A program made the translations under genes and the position numbers. Positions 1-12,725 of a stretch of DNA of 64,000 nucleotides are shown here, one piece after another. Under the pieces are notes generated by a model. That model worked only from the letters and a program-made list of their open reading frames with translations. It made no database searches and was not told the DNA's origin. The stretch spans positions 10,427,501 to 10,491,500 of the forward strand of contig CM064427.1 of assembly GCA_032690845.1 (NCBI GenBank). The letters run 5' to 3'. Positions within the stretch are counted from its first letter, which is position 1, and each line of letters begins with the position of its first letter. The stretch comes from Eleusine coracana subsp. coracana (taxonomy: Eukaryota; Streptophyta; Magnoliopsida; Poales; Poaceae).

Positions 1-3000
1 CATCATCCTCGTCAGCAACATATTGGTTAGCATCACGTGACCAGCTTTGCACCTAGCATAACAAAACAAACAAATTCATAACTGTTAAGAAGAAAAATAA
101 AAAAGGAAAAAAGTGCAGAATCACTACCAGGCAAAATGTTTGAGAATATTAAGTGAGGTTTCAAGAAGGGACATAACTACATCTCCCAAAACTGAATACT
201 AATACATTTACTGTACACTGAACTGTACAAGGCTCAACCTCATCATTTGTAGGCCATGATTAAAATGTCTCTTGTAGGAATCCCTAAACAATGATGAGGT
301 AGGTTCATGTGGAACACTGGTGTCTATCCTTAATAAGAGTGTACAAGTCCGAAATGACATTTGAGAAAGAATGATGTCATCACATGTATTTGCAAAATAA
401 ACCAGTCCATACTCCATACCTGCTCTGCAGTTATCTGTTGAAAGCCTATAGTATAATATGCTAGCTCCTTAATATTCCCTGCAATAACCTGGTTGCAGAA
501 CATAAATAATCAATACAAAAACATGATGCACAAAACAATCAACAAAAGGCATACCTTAGCTAATCTAGAATTCCCCACAATGGTTGTCCATAGTTCAAAT
601 AGCTTCAAAAGGGAAGAAAAAAAAAGAATGTCAGGAAAGGCCACAAATAGACTGCAGTAATATAGTAATTGAAGTACAAAAAAAAGGGAAAGAACCTGAA
701 TCTGGAAGGACTCAAGACTTCTTTCACTACCATCAGAATCATAATCAAGAGAATCAAAATCCTCTGAACCTTGAATGGATGACAGGTGATAGATCTTGAA
801 CGATGAAGTAAATGTCTGCCAAAGAGGTGCAAGAACAGCTGTGCAAATATCCACTTCGTCAGGACATGAAAGGTCTAAGAGAAAGCTAATATGGAAAATT
901 ATGATGTATGTATACTTGCCAGAGATTTTAGCTTCGGGCAACCTAGGAAAGTTTTGGACAAGCTGAAGTAAACATTTAAGAACCTGAGAAAAATACAAGC
1001 ATAAGGATAACTACTAAATATCAATGATGTGGTTTTTCAGTTTTGGAACATAGGTTATTTGATTTATATACCTCCATATGCATGCTCCAATCATCAGGGT
1101 TTTGGGACTGCACTGGGGAATTCAGAATTATGGAGAACTGTTCTACAAGTGGATCAAGCATCGAAGTCATCAAACTAACTGTATCTCTCTGCATAAGAAG
1201 TCATCTCAGTTTCCAAGTGTGAAGTACAACAAAGAGAACTCAATGATAGACAAGAACCTATACCTTATAAACACCACTCATTGATCCAAGCATGGAAATG
1301 CATGAACGGACTATTGCAAGAGCCTTTGCGCGAAGAGAATTTTCATAAAGCTGTCATTCATCAGTGAAAACAAATGACATTGTCTCCTTAACAATTTTTC
1401 AAAAGGAAACAGGAACATGAAAATACAAGAGCAAATCTTTACATACATCAGGAGATGATATTATTCTATGCAATGATGGGAATAGCTCCGGTACTAACTT
1501 AGGAACACAAGTATCATCTAGATCATCCGATAGAAGGGCAAGGCACCTTAATGCTCCACGAACTGCAAAAATGCAAGTTGAAGATCATCATAAGAAATTA
1601 CTGTACTGATGTCACCATTTTGAAAATGACATTAGTATTTGTTTCCATCACAGCATTACAGGACTGAAAACAGGTATAAACAAAACGCTTGAGCTACAAT
1701 AGCATCCTAAGATGAAATTATTCAAACTTAGGCCACAATAAAACAGCAAAGTGAATATTATCATGGGTATCAGATGATGATAGGGCCACAAATGTGCACT
1801 AAACCCATCGGTGTCAAGAGGGTTTATTTCTATTCGGGATCTGCCGATGAGACAGATACTTGGCTATTTTTTTCTGAGCTCGGTAGGAAATATCATCGAT
1901 CACATATGAAACCTGCCAGTGCAACCCAAACAACTTCTAAAGAACAGAAAGCATGACCACAAAAGAACAAGATCAGTAAATCAATCCTACGTTTCCCAAT
2001 AGTTCTGCACAAGACAACGCAAAGAAAAAACACTCTTCCCAACATTTTTCTAGTTCCTCCTCAAATTTGCTGTTTCACAATCCTTAACTCGCCTATCACC
2101 CTAAGAGCTCCTTTCCTTTTGCTCAGTGCTCCTCAAACAGAATGCAACACCATGGTAAAATGTAGCATTCACGACTGTAATCATTTGGCAACGCAACTGC
2201 AGACCTTTTGTTGTCATCTTCACTACCACCATTGACATTGACCTTAGGACATTTTTTATTTTAATTTATTGTTTGTGTGTATGTGGGCAGGCAGGTGGGT
2301 GTCACAGGCATGATTAGAGAGGGAAGGGTGGTGGATGTTGTATGTGTGGTTGGTTGGCGGACAGTTTAGGACCTCAAGACACAGGGCTTGGGACCCATGG
2401 CGTGGCAAGACAACTGAGTAGCGGCAATTTCAACGGCCAATAGCTGGCCGGCTAACTGAGCACAAGGAAGGAGATAAAGAATTGTTCTCTTTTCTCATCT
2501 TCACTTTACAAAGCAGCCCACTTCTTATATACCTACAGGTTTAATCCTTTAAACAAATAGCTAACAATTCTTACCTAACAACCAAATCTAAACATTCTAA
2601 CAGCCTGCACTAACTAGATGAAACTTGGCAGGTACTGCAACCTGTCTGCCCTTGGCTGCACTGCTCCACGCCCTAGACACAAGTGGGTTTGGTTGTGAGT
2701 TCATCTTAATATATTTCAATACCGTTTACAATAGCTTTGTTCATCAAAGACACCTAGCGACCACATCACACGTTGACTGACACTCTTGGAAACTACGCTC
2801 TACCGATGAGGACAACTTGAAGTAGTGCCATGAGTGTTCAAGGAGTGATGGCTTCTGCATAAGTATAGGAAGAGGTTGCCTGAAGCTCCTCAAGACATAC
2901 AATGTTAACCAATCTTAGGCACAACTCAGCTCAAAGCCCAGGAAGATTATGCCACCACAAAAGAGCACAAGTTCTAGAACTTCAAGAAGCCAATGCAAAA

Positions 3001-5710
3001 GGGTGTAGCTGCAGAAGCTTCCAATCCCCACTGCCTCGCAACCCCAAGTTCTGAAACTTCTTACAAGAAATCAACACAAATGCAGCTCCAACAGCCAACG
3101 GTTAATCTTGGAGGCTAGATTCAAAGAAGCCATGCCCACCGAATCCAGTCTAATGAGTTACTTAAAAAAAATCGATTGGCAGATCTTATGTTTATAAGGG
3201 GCTTAAACATCCAAATGAAGATTCAGGCCTACAAATAAACCCCTAAAACAGTTGCACAACCTTGTTTTAAAATATTGTGGTGGGAAGAAACTTATATACC
3301 TCCATTCCCATTGCTCTGGTCACCAATAAACTTTAAGAGAAGGGGAAGTAACTCAGGCCAGTCTTCAGGCCAGTCTTGCTGCCCAATAGCTGCTACAGCC
3401 ATGCTAATTGCAGTACGAATCTTCCCATGAGAATCATCCAGTGAGGTAAGCAGCAGCTGCCGTATAACCACCTGAAGCGAATTCAGATACAACAGATTGG
3501 TATGTAACAACATTAAATTCAGGAATTAACATGGTTGCTGATCTGTGTGGGTGTATAAGAAAACATCCTGTACACAAATGGAGGAGTATATCTGCTAGCC
3601 TAGAGGAAGGAATCCATTGAGTTTAATATCACTGTATAAAGCAAAATCCTTGCTCAAGAACTTTGTAAAACAATGGAGGTGATTGGTTTGCTGCATATGA
3701 GCTAGCCTGGCTCCACGGATGCAGTATACCCTTGATTGGTTGCTTGGATGAGATGTTGGGCCTCGCCTGTGACATGCAAAAGCTTCATACAAGCCTGGCT
3801 GCCAGGAAACGCAAACTAAAACCGTTTCTTCGCAGCCTGGCTCACGGTACGCGAGGGTGCATGCAGAAGGAAGAAAATTTAGTCTTGGTGTGTGATGTGC
3901 ACCCAACCAATCAAATACTCTATTCATCGTGCATGCGGTGGTCCAGCTTGCCAAACAACACCATATCGCATCTCTCTGGCCTTTCTCAGCTGGGCCTGGA
4001 CAGCAAATGCGAGCCAGGCTTCCCTGGGCAGCGAACCAATCGCACTTCGCACCCAATGTGAAGATAGGCATGATGTCAAAAGGGATCACCAATCTTTTGT
4101 GCTTTGGCCCCTAATAGTGTTCCTAACATGTCATTCTTAGCTCTTTTTATTGTATTTAACAATTAACTAGTACAACCCTTTTCTACCACAGTCCTAAGCA
4201 AATAGCATCAATTTTCAATAATTAAACAATGAAATCAAGTGTCCCAGGTGTCACTGGAAGGTAAAGATAGGTCTGGGTTGCATATTTGTAACATTCACAA
4301 ATGTAGGAAGAGGTCCCTGAAGCAGTATTGATAGTTTGGAACTTCCTTATCCTAATTCAGTACTCACTGTGAAAAAAAAATAACAAATGGATATTGTTTG
4401 CCTATTTGGAGAAGCCAACGTAGCAATAGAAAAAGGCATCAGGGCATGTTCTTGAGTCTCCTTTTTTCGCATATGAAAAATTAAGATTTTAAAGTTTTTT
4501 AATGTACCTTTTCCGAAGAAGAAACAACAGGGGGCACAAAATTCTCTTCATCTTCCTGCCAATGATGCTTGATGAACTGCTTTAGCAAGACAGCAGCCAG
4601 GTAGCAGGTAGTGAAGGAACAACAAGAAGGAAACAAAAGCTGGAAGATAATCCGAATAAAATAAAGCATGCACTGCAGAATTATGATATAAAAAAAGAAA
4701 CACAAAACAAATGCTGAAAGGATATCTGACGTAAACCAAAAGGGATCTCTTTGTTGATTGTAACCTTTGTAAGGGCAGCTCCATATCCTGAGAAAACATG
4801 CAGCAAAAATGAGCAAAATCAGGCTACTGACAGCTACAATTAGTGGAGACTAAAAAAATCCTAAAACTTTGTGTCACGTGATGGTGAAAAATTCAAATTT
4901 CTTCCTCGGCAGCTGGGCTGCCCAATGTTTATTTATATTGTTAGGCTAATTGCTAACAAAGCAAGACCCTAGAATAATTCGAATTTCAGCAGGTGTCAGG
5001 AACTCATGATGCTACAAAATGAAAACATGGCAAAGACATCTTAGTCAACTGCAGGACAAGGTCGTGGGCAGATATTATGCTCAGATCAGCCGCTCTCCAG
5101 TGACACATTTATGTTTTTGCCTTGTTATTGTTATGCTCTGCAAAATACAATCAAGCTCCTTATGATTTTTGCTGCTGGGAGTGTGTGGTGGTGTCAATTC
5201 GCATCTAGGACAGTAGTGCATACAACAAAACAATCCCGGTCAGAACCTTAGCAAACAGAGCAACGCTGTAACAGTACGCTGCTGAATAGAAAGCTACTGT
5301 GTCAAAATTAGGACTAAACAATCATTTCCAAACCGCTTGTCCTGCTCTCTCGTGCATGACCTGCTTGTAAGCAGGATCGGTTGTCACACAATTGGCTCTC
5401 GTGCATTGTATATTAAATTGCTAACAGATGTGATGAAGAAGGCCTGGCATCGACATTCTCTGCAGCCGTCAAAAAGTTCGAGAGATAGCAGCTTCCGGCC
5501 TATGTGTCCAGCTAGGTTGTGCCGCACCGCAATTACAAACCAATAATCGCCGGAGGGAGCACACGGGGTTGGCGGACCTGGGAGGAGGGAGGCCTGGCGG
5601 AGCGACTCCTCGGCGAAGGCACGGACATCGCGAGAGGTGTCGAGCGTCGCCGTCAGGCAATCCACCAGCCACCTCTGGTCGCCGTCCGCAGCACCACCCG
5701 CCGCCGCCAT
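1..5710 (-). CDS. IPO9: Importin-9-like nuclear import receptor, 5' part (partial at left edge)
   Basis: Importin-beta family receptor (IPO9/KAP114 class) that carries cargo such as histones and ribosomal proteins into the nucleus. Hand-built model, complement of 1-52, 420-488, 555-602, 696-838, 920-983, 1072-1188, 1264-1350, 1447-1562, 3300-3471, 4508-4600, 4726-4787, 5578-5710. It stays in frame through all twelve exons and gives about the first 385 residues; the family is usually near 1,000, so most of the gene lies beyond base 1. Family-like stretches include LAAVLLKQFIKHHW, the DWPEDWPELLPLLLKFI HEAT helix, SDDLDDTCVPKLVP and the acidic DYDSDGSERSLESF loop. The ATG at 5710 begins MAAAGGAADGDQRWLVDCL, like the plant N terminus. 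Two introns lack GT donors (see separate entries). The intron 1563-3299 is about 1.7 kb and that at 3472-4507 holds a MITE. No internal stops in the model, so probably functional. Confidence 0.9.
839..919 (-). other. GC-AG intron of importin-9
   Basis: Minus-strand donor CTG|GCAAGTAT and acceptor TTTGCACAG|CTG remove 81 nt and join PEAKIS to AVLAPLWQTF. The resulting spacing equals that of the family. The nearest GT (GGCAA|GTATAC) would shift the frame, so GC is the supported donor. Confidence 0.7.
3681..4041. mobile_element. MITE inside importin-9 intron
   Basis: The left end begins GATTGGTTTGCTGC and runs to GCCTGGCTC; the right end, reverse complemented, begins GATTGGTTCGCTGC and also runs to GCCTGGCTC. 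This gives imperfect terminal inverted repeats of about 32 bp. An inner inverted pair (TTGATTGGTT near 3732, AACCAATCAA near 3903) adds fold-back potential. No coding capacity is evident and I could not find a convincing target-site duplication, so the superfamily is left open. Confidence 0.6.
4601..4725 (-). other. AT-AC U12-type (minor spliceosome) intron of importin-9
   Basis: On the minus strand the exon ending ...GGTTTACGTCAG is followed directly by ATATCCTTT, the classical U12 5' splice site, and the intron ends in AC just before CTGGCTGCTG. A U12 branch-like TTCCTTCAC lies with its A 11 nt from the 3' splice site, the spacing expected for minor-class introns. Removing these 125 nt joins GLRQ to LAAVLLKQF in frame, as in other plant importin-9 proteins. 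No nearby GT-AG pair gives this join. Confidence 0.85.
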
Positions 5711-6230
5711 CGGAATAGACCAGCTCCGCGACGCCGGCTAGGGTTCGGGCGCCGACGACCAGCTCCTCGATCCCCCGCGGCTCTCACTAGGCTTCGAAAT
5801 GGGATCGGACGAGCGGTGAGGTGTCGGTGCGCGAGGATTCCGGCAGGGTTTAGGCAGGCAGCTAGGGTTTTTGTAGCGAGGAGGGGGACGGGGGGAGGCC
5901 GGAGATGGAAGAGACGAGCGGGGTGGCGGCCGGGAAAGGAAAGAAAGGAAGGCGGAGGACTGAAGCGAGTGGGGTAAGTTGAGAGGGGTTGGTGAAGATG
6001 GGCCTGACCGGGGCTTGTGACTGGCCCGATTACTTTTGGGTTGGACCCACCTGTCATGCCAGACTGTCGGTCCGGGTCGCCGCTTTCGCATTTTGAAGGT
6101 GTTTTCAATGGCGGGAAGGACAAGCCGGAAAATCGGCCCAGTGGTCGAATTTCGATGGCGGGAAACGCCGCTTCTCCCTGTCTCTGCCGCCGGCAGCCAG
6201 TTGGCTCACCGGCTCCGACAGCGACAGGGC
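5711..6230 (-). promoter_or_regulatory. 5' leader and promoter region of importin-9
   Basis: GC-rich stretch upstream of the importin-9 ATG. Reading on the minus strand it holds AAACCCTAG telo-box cores at about 5862-5870 and a variant near 5739-5748, a feature of promoters of housekeeping and ribosome-related plant genes. A GCGGGAAA E2F-like site lies near 6160. No TATA box is evident. Copia element 1 lies immediately beyond, so the promoter may be short. Confidence 0.4.
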
Positions 6231-6250
6231 CTCATACGGCTGGAGCCTCG

Positions 6251-6461
6251 CTGTTTAGAAGGACTCCTGGCTTATGTGTGTTCTTTATCTAAGTTTAGCT
6301 TAACATGAAGTAGAGTTTCTCTCTTTTAAATAGTTGAGAAGACATTCCTTTGTAATTTTGTCAGAATTATTTAATAAAAAATTTCGTCTCATCTATTCTC
6401 GTTGTTTTTAGTTTTGTTTTTTACTTTGATCTACGTGTCTACGATCGATGATAACTTAACA
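6251..6461 (+). repeat. 5' LTR remnant of copia element 1
   Basis: Aligns by eye to 12754-12968 and includes the AATAGTTGAG and TTTCGTCTC blocks and the terminal AACTTAACA. The TATA region has mutated (CTTTTAAATAG against CTTATAAATAG). Many differences from the 3' LTR are C-to-T changes. The first 30 or so bases of the LTR are missing or unrecognisable. Confidence 0.75.
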
Positions 6462-7579
6462 TGTTATCAGCACACTCTACAGAGCCGGCCATCTACTCGA
6501 CGATTAAAAGTATGATTTTCGATTGATTTTGTATCTTGACTCGTTGCACTCAAGATCTGTTCAGGAGATCGCCACAAATATCTTGACTGATCTACAACAA
6601 CAAAAACCCACCATAGAAGGCGGCACCATGAAATAATAAAATCAGATTAACGACACTTATGTGCCCGCAATCTCCCAACCCTAACCGGATCTGGAACCGA
6701 CAAGGGGAGGATCTGGTATATCCAGATCCAAAACGGGGTACGTCGAGAAGTTTGAAAAAAAAAGGCCGCGTGAGTGTCCTTTGTTGACGCGAGCCACGAA
6801 GATGGCAACAAGAAAACCGGATCTACCCTAACCCTAGTGGTGAAGGTGACCGCAACAACAAGAAAGCAAAGAAAAAGAGCTTAGATCCGTTCCGAGACTA
6901 CCACCGCCCATACGAAGCGCCGAGCGCGCCAGGCAGGCACGCGGTCAGGCAGGCGCGCGCGATACCCCCCGCCCCCCGTAGGCGCTCTCCAGCTCTGGAT
7001 CTGAAGAGAAGAGGCGTCGATGGAAGAAAGGAAAGGAAGAAGAAAGAGAAGAAAGAGAAAAGAATGAGAGTGAGTGCGGCGGCTGGTGGGAGGAGAGAAA
7101 ATGAGGGAGAGAGTGGAGAAACCCTAGGGTTTCACCTCTTTTATACCCTTTATAAGAAATACGGGTTGGGCTCAAGTTTGGGTCGGGTTTGGCCCATTAA
7201 AAGTCCGATCAGCGAAAAATATCTGAAAATTTTGCAAAGAAGTCTTTCAAATTTTGGGATTTTCTGTTTTTCACAGAAACAGACCCAATTTTTGCAAAAG
7301 GCCCCTAGAAATTATGAAAATTACAGAAAAAATAAAAATTTTACGGAAATGTGTTATTTTACATATAACACCCCGGATTTTTCCAGATTTATATCAAGAT
7401 GGACTATAATCCTTATATTATTCTGTTTTTACGGTTTATTAGTTATTTTTATGCAGAAATACTAATAAAAATAACTTAAATATATAGTTTTTATTATACT
7501 ACTTTACTTATGCCCTATATTACTTAGAGATATTATTTGCATATACACGAAGTAATTTTTGCACTATGATATCATGCAG
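6462..7579 (+). other. Leader of copia element 1
   Basis: Non-coding leader. Just after the LTR lies TGTTATCAGCAC, in primer-binding-site position and partly like the initiator tRNA-Met site TGGTATCAGAGC. The flanks (6462-6600 and 7070-7579) match element 2, but the GC-rich middle (about 6650-7060) differs strongly between the copies. Open frames here, including antisense ones, look incidental. Confidence 0.5.
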
Positions 7580-8615
7580 ATGTCTGACCTTGTGAAGAGA
7601 GAATTCGACGTGCTTACCCCCCATGGAAGTAACTACGTGTCATGGGCCCTTGATGCTGAAATTCTCCTTAGTGGCAAAAATCTCTTAAAGACAATTATGC
7701 CCAAAAATAGAGAACCTGCTGCAACAGCAGTGGAGCAAGCTCAATCCCTACATTTCCTGAGGCATCATTTTATGTACTACACTGAAAAATGAGTATATGA
7801 CCGAAAGGAACACAAAGATCTTGTGGGACTCACTGCGTAATCGCTTTGAGCAAATTAAAGCAGTCTTACTTCCTAAAGTGGAGCGCGAATGGCAAAACCT
7901 ACGCTTCCAAGACTACAAGACTGTTGTGGAATACAATACCAAGCTTTATGATATTGTGTCACGCATGAAGCTATGTGGCAAAGATCTTAAAGATCCCGAC
8001 CTCATCCACAAGACTCTCTCCACCCTTCACCCTAAGCTCACTCATGTGAGCCGCCAGTACAAGAAGGACAAATATGACTTTTATGTCGTCCTGAGCAATG
8101 CATTGTAGCAAGATCAGGGGGAGGACGAATTGATAAAGCAAAATCATTTGTCTCGTCCTACTGGCTCCATGGCACCGCAAGAAGCAAATGCCATGTCATT
8201 CAAGAATAATAACAACAAGGGTAAAGGAGCTCCAAAGGCACCATCGAAGGCGCAAAACAACCCTAACAAGTTCAAGAAGAACTATAAAGGAAAGTCAAAA
8301 AAGACGCCTTCATGGGGAGAATATGGGAAACAGGACCAGAAATGTTACAAATATGGCATGAACGGACATTGGTCCAAAATTTGTCGCACGCCTAAGCACA
8401 TTGTCAACATGTACCAAGAACTCAGGAAGAAGCTTGCGGAACATGAAGCCAACTATGTTGAAGCTCCACAAGTCAAAGAAGACATTACGAAGATGAATTC
8501 TGGTACATTAGATAAAACTCAAGGTCATGAAGAACCAAGCAAGGTCTCTGATATTGAATTGGATGATGACCTTATGGCAGAGGATGAGGAGAATCTGCAT
8601 GGAGATTCACACTAG
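7580..8615 (+). pseudogene. Copia element 1 gag (interrupted)
   Basis: Starts at ATG 7580 (MSDLVKREFDVLTPHGSNYV), a typical copia gag start followed by a UBN2-type region (LWDSLRNRFEQIK, RMKLCGKDL). A TGA near 7790 and a further stop near 8106 break the frame. The zinc knuckle near 8343-8385 reads CYKYGMNGHWSKIC: the second Cys of the CCHC pattern is Tyr (codon 8352-8354). The same change is in element 2. Confidence 0.8.
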
Positions 8616-8750
8616 TCTCGTAGACTACTTAGAATCAAAAGTTCACCATTAGAATTAAGCAATAGTAATAAGGGTGCATTAAGTTTTAGCAGTGGTTTAT
8701 TTATGTAATCTCATAAAGAGAAGACATTTTTTCAATAATATATTATATCG

Positions 8751-11700
8751 GTGTGGAAATTGTTTGTATTATTATTTTTGTTGATTATACATGATTGTAT
8801 TAATTTCAGAATCATGGAGTATATGGCTATTCAAGAGGAGCTCTGTCTCGTAGACAGTGGCACTACCACTACCGTTCTAAGGGACACTAGTTATTTCCAA
8901 ACACTTCAAAAGTATGATGGAGATATAACTACTATCATTGGCAATGATACTAGAATTGTTGGCACAGACAGGGCCACAATCGTCCTACCGAATGGTACGC
9001 GGCTAGTAATCCATGAAGCATTACTTTATCTCGAGTCTACTCACACATTATTAAGCTTCAAGGACATCCGTGCAAAAGGATTTCACGTAGAAACCAATGA
9101 TGATAAAGGCAAAGAATATCCCATTATGACCAAGAAAGATGAAGAGCACAAGACTATCGTTGAAAGTTTTTCAACCATTAAAGAAAGCATGTACTACACT
9201 TATGTTAAACCACATAAGGAGTTTGCTGCGTTTAAGATCGTATTTAGCAACCAAGAAGCTTATCGAACGTGGCATGATAGACTTGGTCATCCAGATCTCA
9301 ACATGATGCAAAGAATCACGAAGAATTCGAATGGTCACAATTGAAGACAAAAGATTTCCCAGATCTCAACATGATGCAAAGAATCTCAACATTTTGTGCG
9401 TTGCATGTGCAAAAGGGAAACTCATCACTCGACCCTCAAAACTAAAGATTCAAGCAGAACCGATGACATTCCTTGAACGAATTCAAGGAGACATATGTGG
9501 ACCAATTAACCCCATGTCGGAACCTTTTCAATACTTCATGGTGTTGATTGATGCTTCCTCGAAGTGGAGTCATGTATGTTTATTATAAACTAGAAACCAT
9601 GCGTTTGCACGATTGATAACTCAAATCATACAATTGAAAATCAATTTTTCGGATCATAGAATTCAATCCATCAGGATGGATAATGCCGGAGAATTTACCT
9701 CGAAGGTGTTTAATGACTATTATATGAGTCTGGGTATCAAAGTGGAACACTCTGTACCACACGTGCATACACAAAATGGACTTGCAGAATCATTAATTAA
9801 GAGGATCACGTTGATAGCACGGCCATTATTGCAGAATTGCTTATTGCCTACCTCTTGTTGGGGGCATGCAGTGTTGCACGCAGCAGCATTAATTCAATTG
9901 AGGCCATCTGCTACACATGAAGAATCACCATTAGCAATGGTGCGTGGTACAATACTAAATGTTTCTCACTTGCGGAGATTTAGATGTGATGTGTATGTCC
10001 CTATCCCTCCGCCTCAGCGAACTGCAATGGGTGCACAACGGAAACTCAGAGTTTACGTTGGATATGAAAGTGCATCTATAATCAAGTATTTAGAGCCATC
10101 CACTAGGGATCTACACACGGCTCGCTTCGCTGATTGTATCTTTAATGAAGATCATTTTCCGATGTTAGGAGGAGAAAAGTATCTCTCTCGGAACGAATGC
10201 CGTGAAATAGAATAGAAAACTAAAGGATTCAAGGAATGGATCCTCGCACTACAGAAACTGAGCTCGAAGTTCATAACATCCTCCATCTACAGAGGGTTGC
10301 TAATGAACTGCCAGAAGCTTTCACCAATACAAGAGACATTGTAAAGTCTCATATGCCGGCTGTAAATGCACCTAAAATAATAGACATCCCATTTGAAGAA
10401 GATAACTATACTGAATTCCAGCCTCCTTCCTCAAAAGCAACGAATTCTAGGAAGAGGGGAAGTGATCCGGTTATACGGATATCAAAGAAGCCTAGAGTAC
10501 AAGCTCAAGCTAAAGCTCCTAGGAGACGTCCCGCGAAGAATAAGCCTAAGTAAATTACTCAAAAGAAGAATATAGAAGGTGAAAGCACACCACATGAAGT
10601 GGTGAGCATTGAAGAAGAAATCCCAAGTGAGAATGTGTGCACACTTGAAACTCACGACGGGTTACCGAAAATTCCTGATCTAAACACACCTCTGAGTTAT
10701 GTGGATCAAGAAAATGAAATAATAGAAGAAGTTTCAACAAATTATGTTGAGACGGGAGTAGTATACAATAGGAAGACAATAAAACTCGACTCATATTTTG
10801 CTGACACAATTGCAATACAGATTGACTTAGAATCTGAACCAAAGTCAATTAAGGAATGCAAGAAGCGTCCTAATTGGCCAAAGTGGAAAGAAGCAATTTA
10901 TGCAGAGTTGAACTCGCTAAAGAAAATAGAAGTGTTCGGTAATGTAAGACTTACACCAAAAGGTATCTTCCCAGTGGGTCACAAATGGGTGTTTGTCGAG
11001 AAGAGAAATGCTCAAAATGAAGTGACTAGATACAAGGCGAGACTCGTAGCTCAAGGTTTCACGCAGAGACCAGGAATTGACTATGAAGAAACCTACTCTC
11101 CCGTAATGGATGGAATTACTTTTCGGTATTTAATATCATTGGCAGTAAATATGAATTTGCAAATGTGACTTATGAATGTCGTCACTGCATATTTGTATGG
11201 AACATTAGATATAGAAATCTATATGAAAGTTACAGAAGGAATGAAAGTCCCGAATGAAGAAGAATGCAAATTGTATAGTGTCAAACTTCAGAAGTCACTA
11301 TATGGTTTAAAGCAATCTGGAAGAATATGGTATAACAAACTCAGTAACCTTTTACTGGAGAAAGGATTCTTGAAAAATGATGATTGTCCTTGTGTATTCA
11401 CTAAGAAATTAGAGAAAGGCTATTGCATAGTCTCTGTTTATGTTGATGATTTGAATATCATTGGCACTACACAGGACGTCGAAGATGCATGTTCTTACTT
11501 AAAGTCTGAATTTGAAATAAAGGATTTAGGTAAGACTGCATATTGTTTAGGCTTGCAGCTTGAGCATACTCACGAAGGGATATTATTGCATCAATCAAAC
11601 TATACCAAGAAGGTATTAGAGAGATTTAATATGAAAGATGCATACCCACTCAGATCCCCTATGGTTGTGAGATCACTCAATGCAGAGGAAGACCCATTTA

Positions 11701-12458
11701 GACCAAAGGAGGGACATAAAGAATTATTAGGACCTTAATATCCCTATCTCAGTGCTATTGGAGCATTAATATACCTTGCAAATGATACGAGGCCCGGCAT
11801 AGCTTTTGCTGTTAATCTACTTGCTAGATACAGCTCGACACCAACTATGCGATATTAGAAAGACATTAAACAAGTATTAAGATATCTGAGAGGAACTGAA
11901 GATTTCGGATTATTTTTCAAAAAGAATGCGGAAGTAACCTTGGTTGGATATACTGATGCTGGCTACTTATTCGATCCACACAAGTCAATCTCCCAGACTG
12001 GATATGTGTTCTTATTTGGTGGAACGGTAATTTCATGGAAGTCAATGAAGCAGACGATTGTTGCTATATCAACAAATTACTCAGATATCATCGCATTATT
12101 TGAAGCCGCCAAAGAATGCACTTGGTTTAGAAGAATGTCAAAACATATACTGAATAGTTATGGAGTGTCATATACTCCATCCCCTATAGTTATCTATGAA
12201 GATAATAACGTTTGTATTGCACAAATACAATCAGGATACATAAAGTCGAATAGGACAAAGCATATGTTACCTAAATTCTTCCATACGCATGAATTGCAAA
12301 AGAAGGGAGAAATTTTGATAACTCATGTCCGATCTTGTGATAATCTCACAGATATGTTCATAAAGGCACTACCAGCTTGCACTCTTGAAAAGTGTCGGCA
12401 TGGTATTGACATGAGAAGACTTAGAGAAGTGCTTGGAACAGGGAGAGAATTTTCTTAA
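8751..12458 (+). pseudogene. Copia element 1 pol remnants (PR-INT-RT-RNaseH)
   Basis: Protease LVDSGTTTT near 8850; integrase HHCC (HDRLGHP, CVACAKG) near 9270-9410 and catalytic region with GDICGP and MDNAGEF near 9490-9700; reverse transcriptase with KARLVAQGF near 11030, SLYGLKQ near 11300 and YVDDLNIIG near 11440; RNase H with YTDAGY near 11950. Stops lie near 9341, 9586, 10213, 10551, 11166, 11736 and 11856. The TGA near 11166 replaces an Arg codon still present as CGA in element 2. It cannot encode a single polyprotein. Confidence 0.88.
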
Positions 12459-12725
12459 GTACATCATGTTCTCGAATTAAAGAATCATCTCGAAGATAAT
12501 TCATGTTGTTCATGAAGATCGATAAAAATTAATCATGAAGATTAAAGCATTGTACTCTTTTTCCCTTATGAGTTTTTCAAATGAAGTTTTCTCATTAAGG
12601 TTTTTGATGAGGCAATGCGTACAATACAAGTGACGGTAATATATGCTCTTTTCTCTATTTTTTCACTAGGTTTTTAAAGAGTTTTTATAAGGCATATTTA
12701 TCGTGATAAAGAGTCTAAGGGGAAG

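Noticed and set aside
5519..6123. Several long frames on both strands upstream of importin-9
   Set aside because: They cover exon 1, leader and promoter with high GC; no domain and no splice support.
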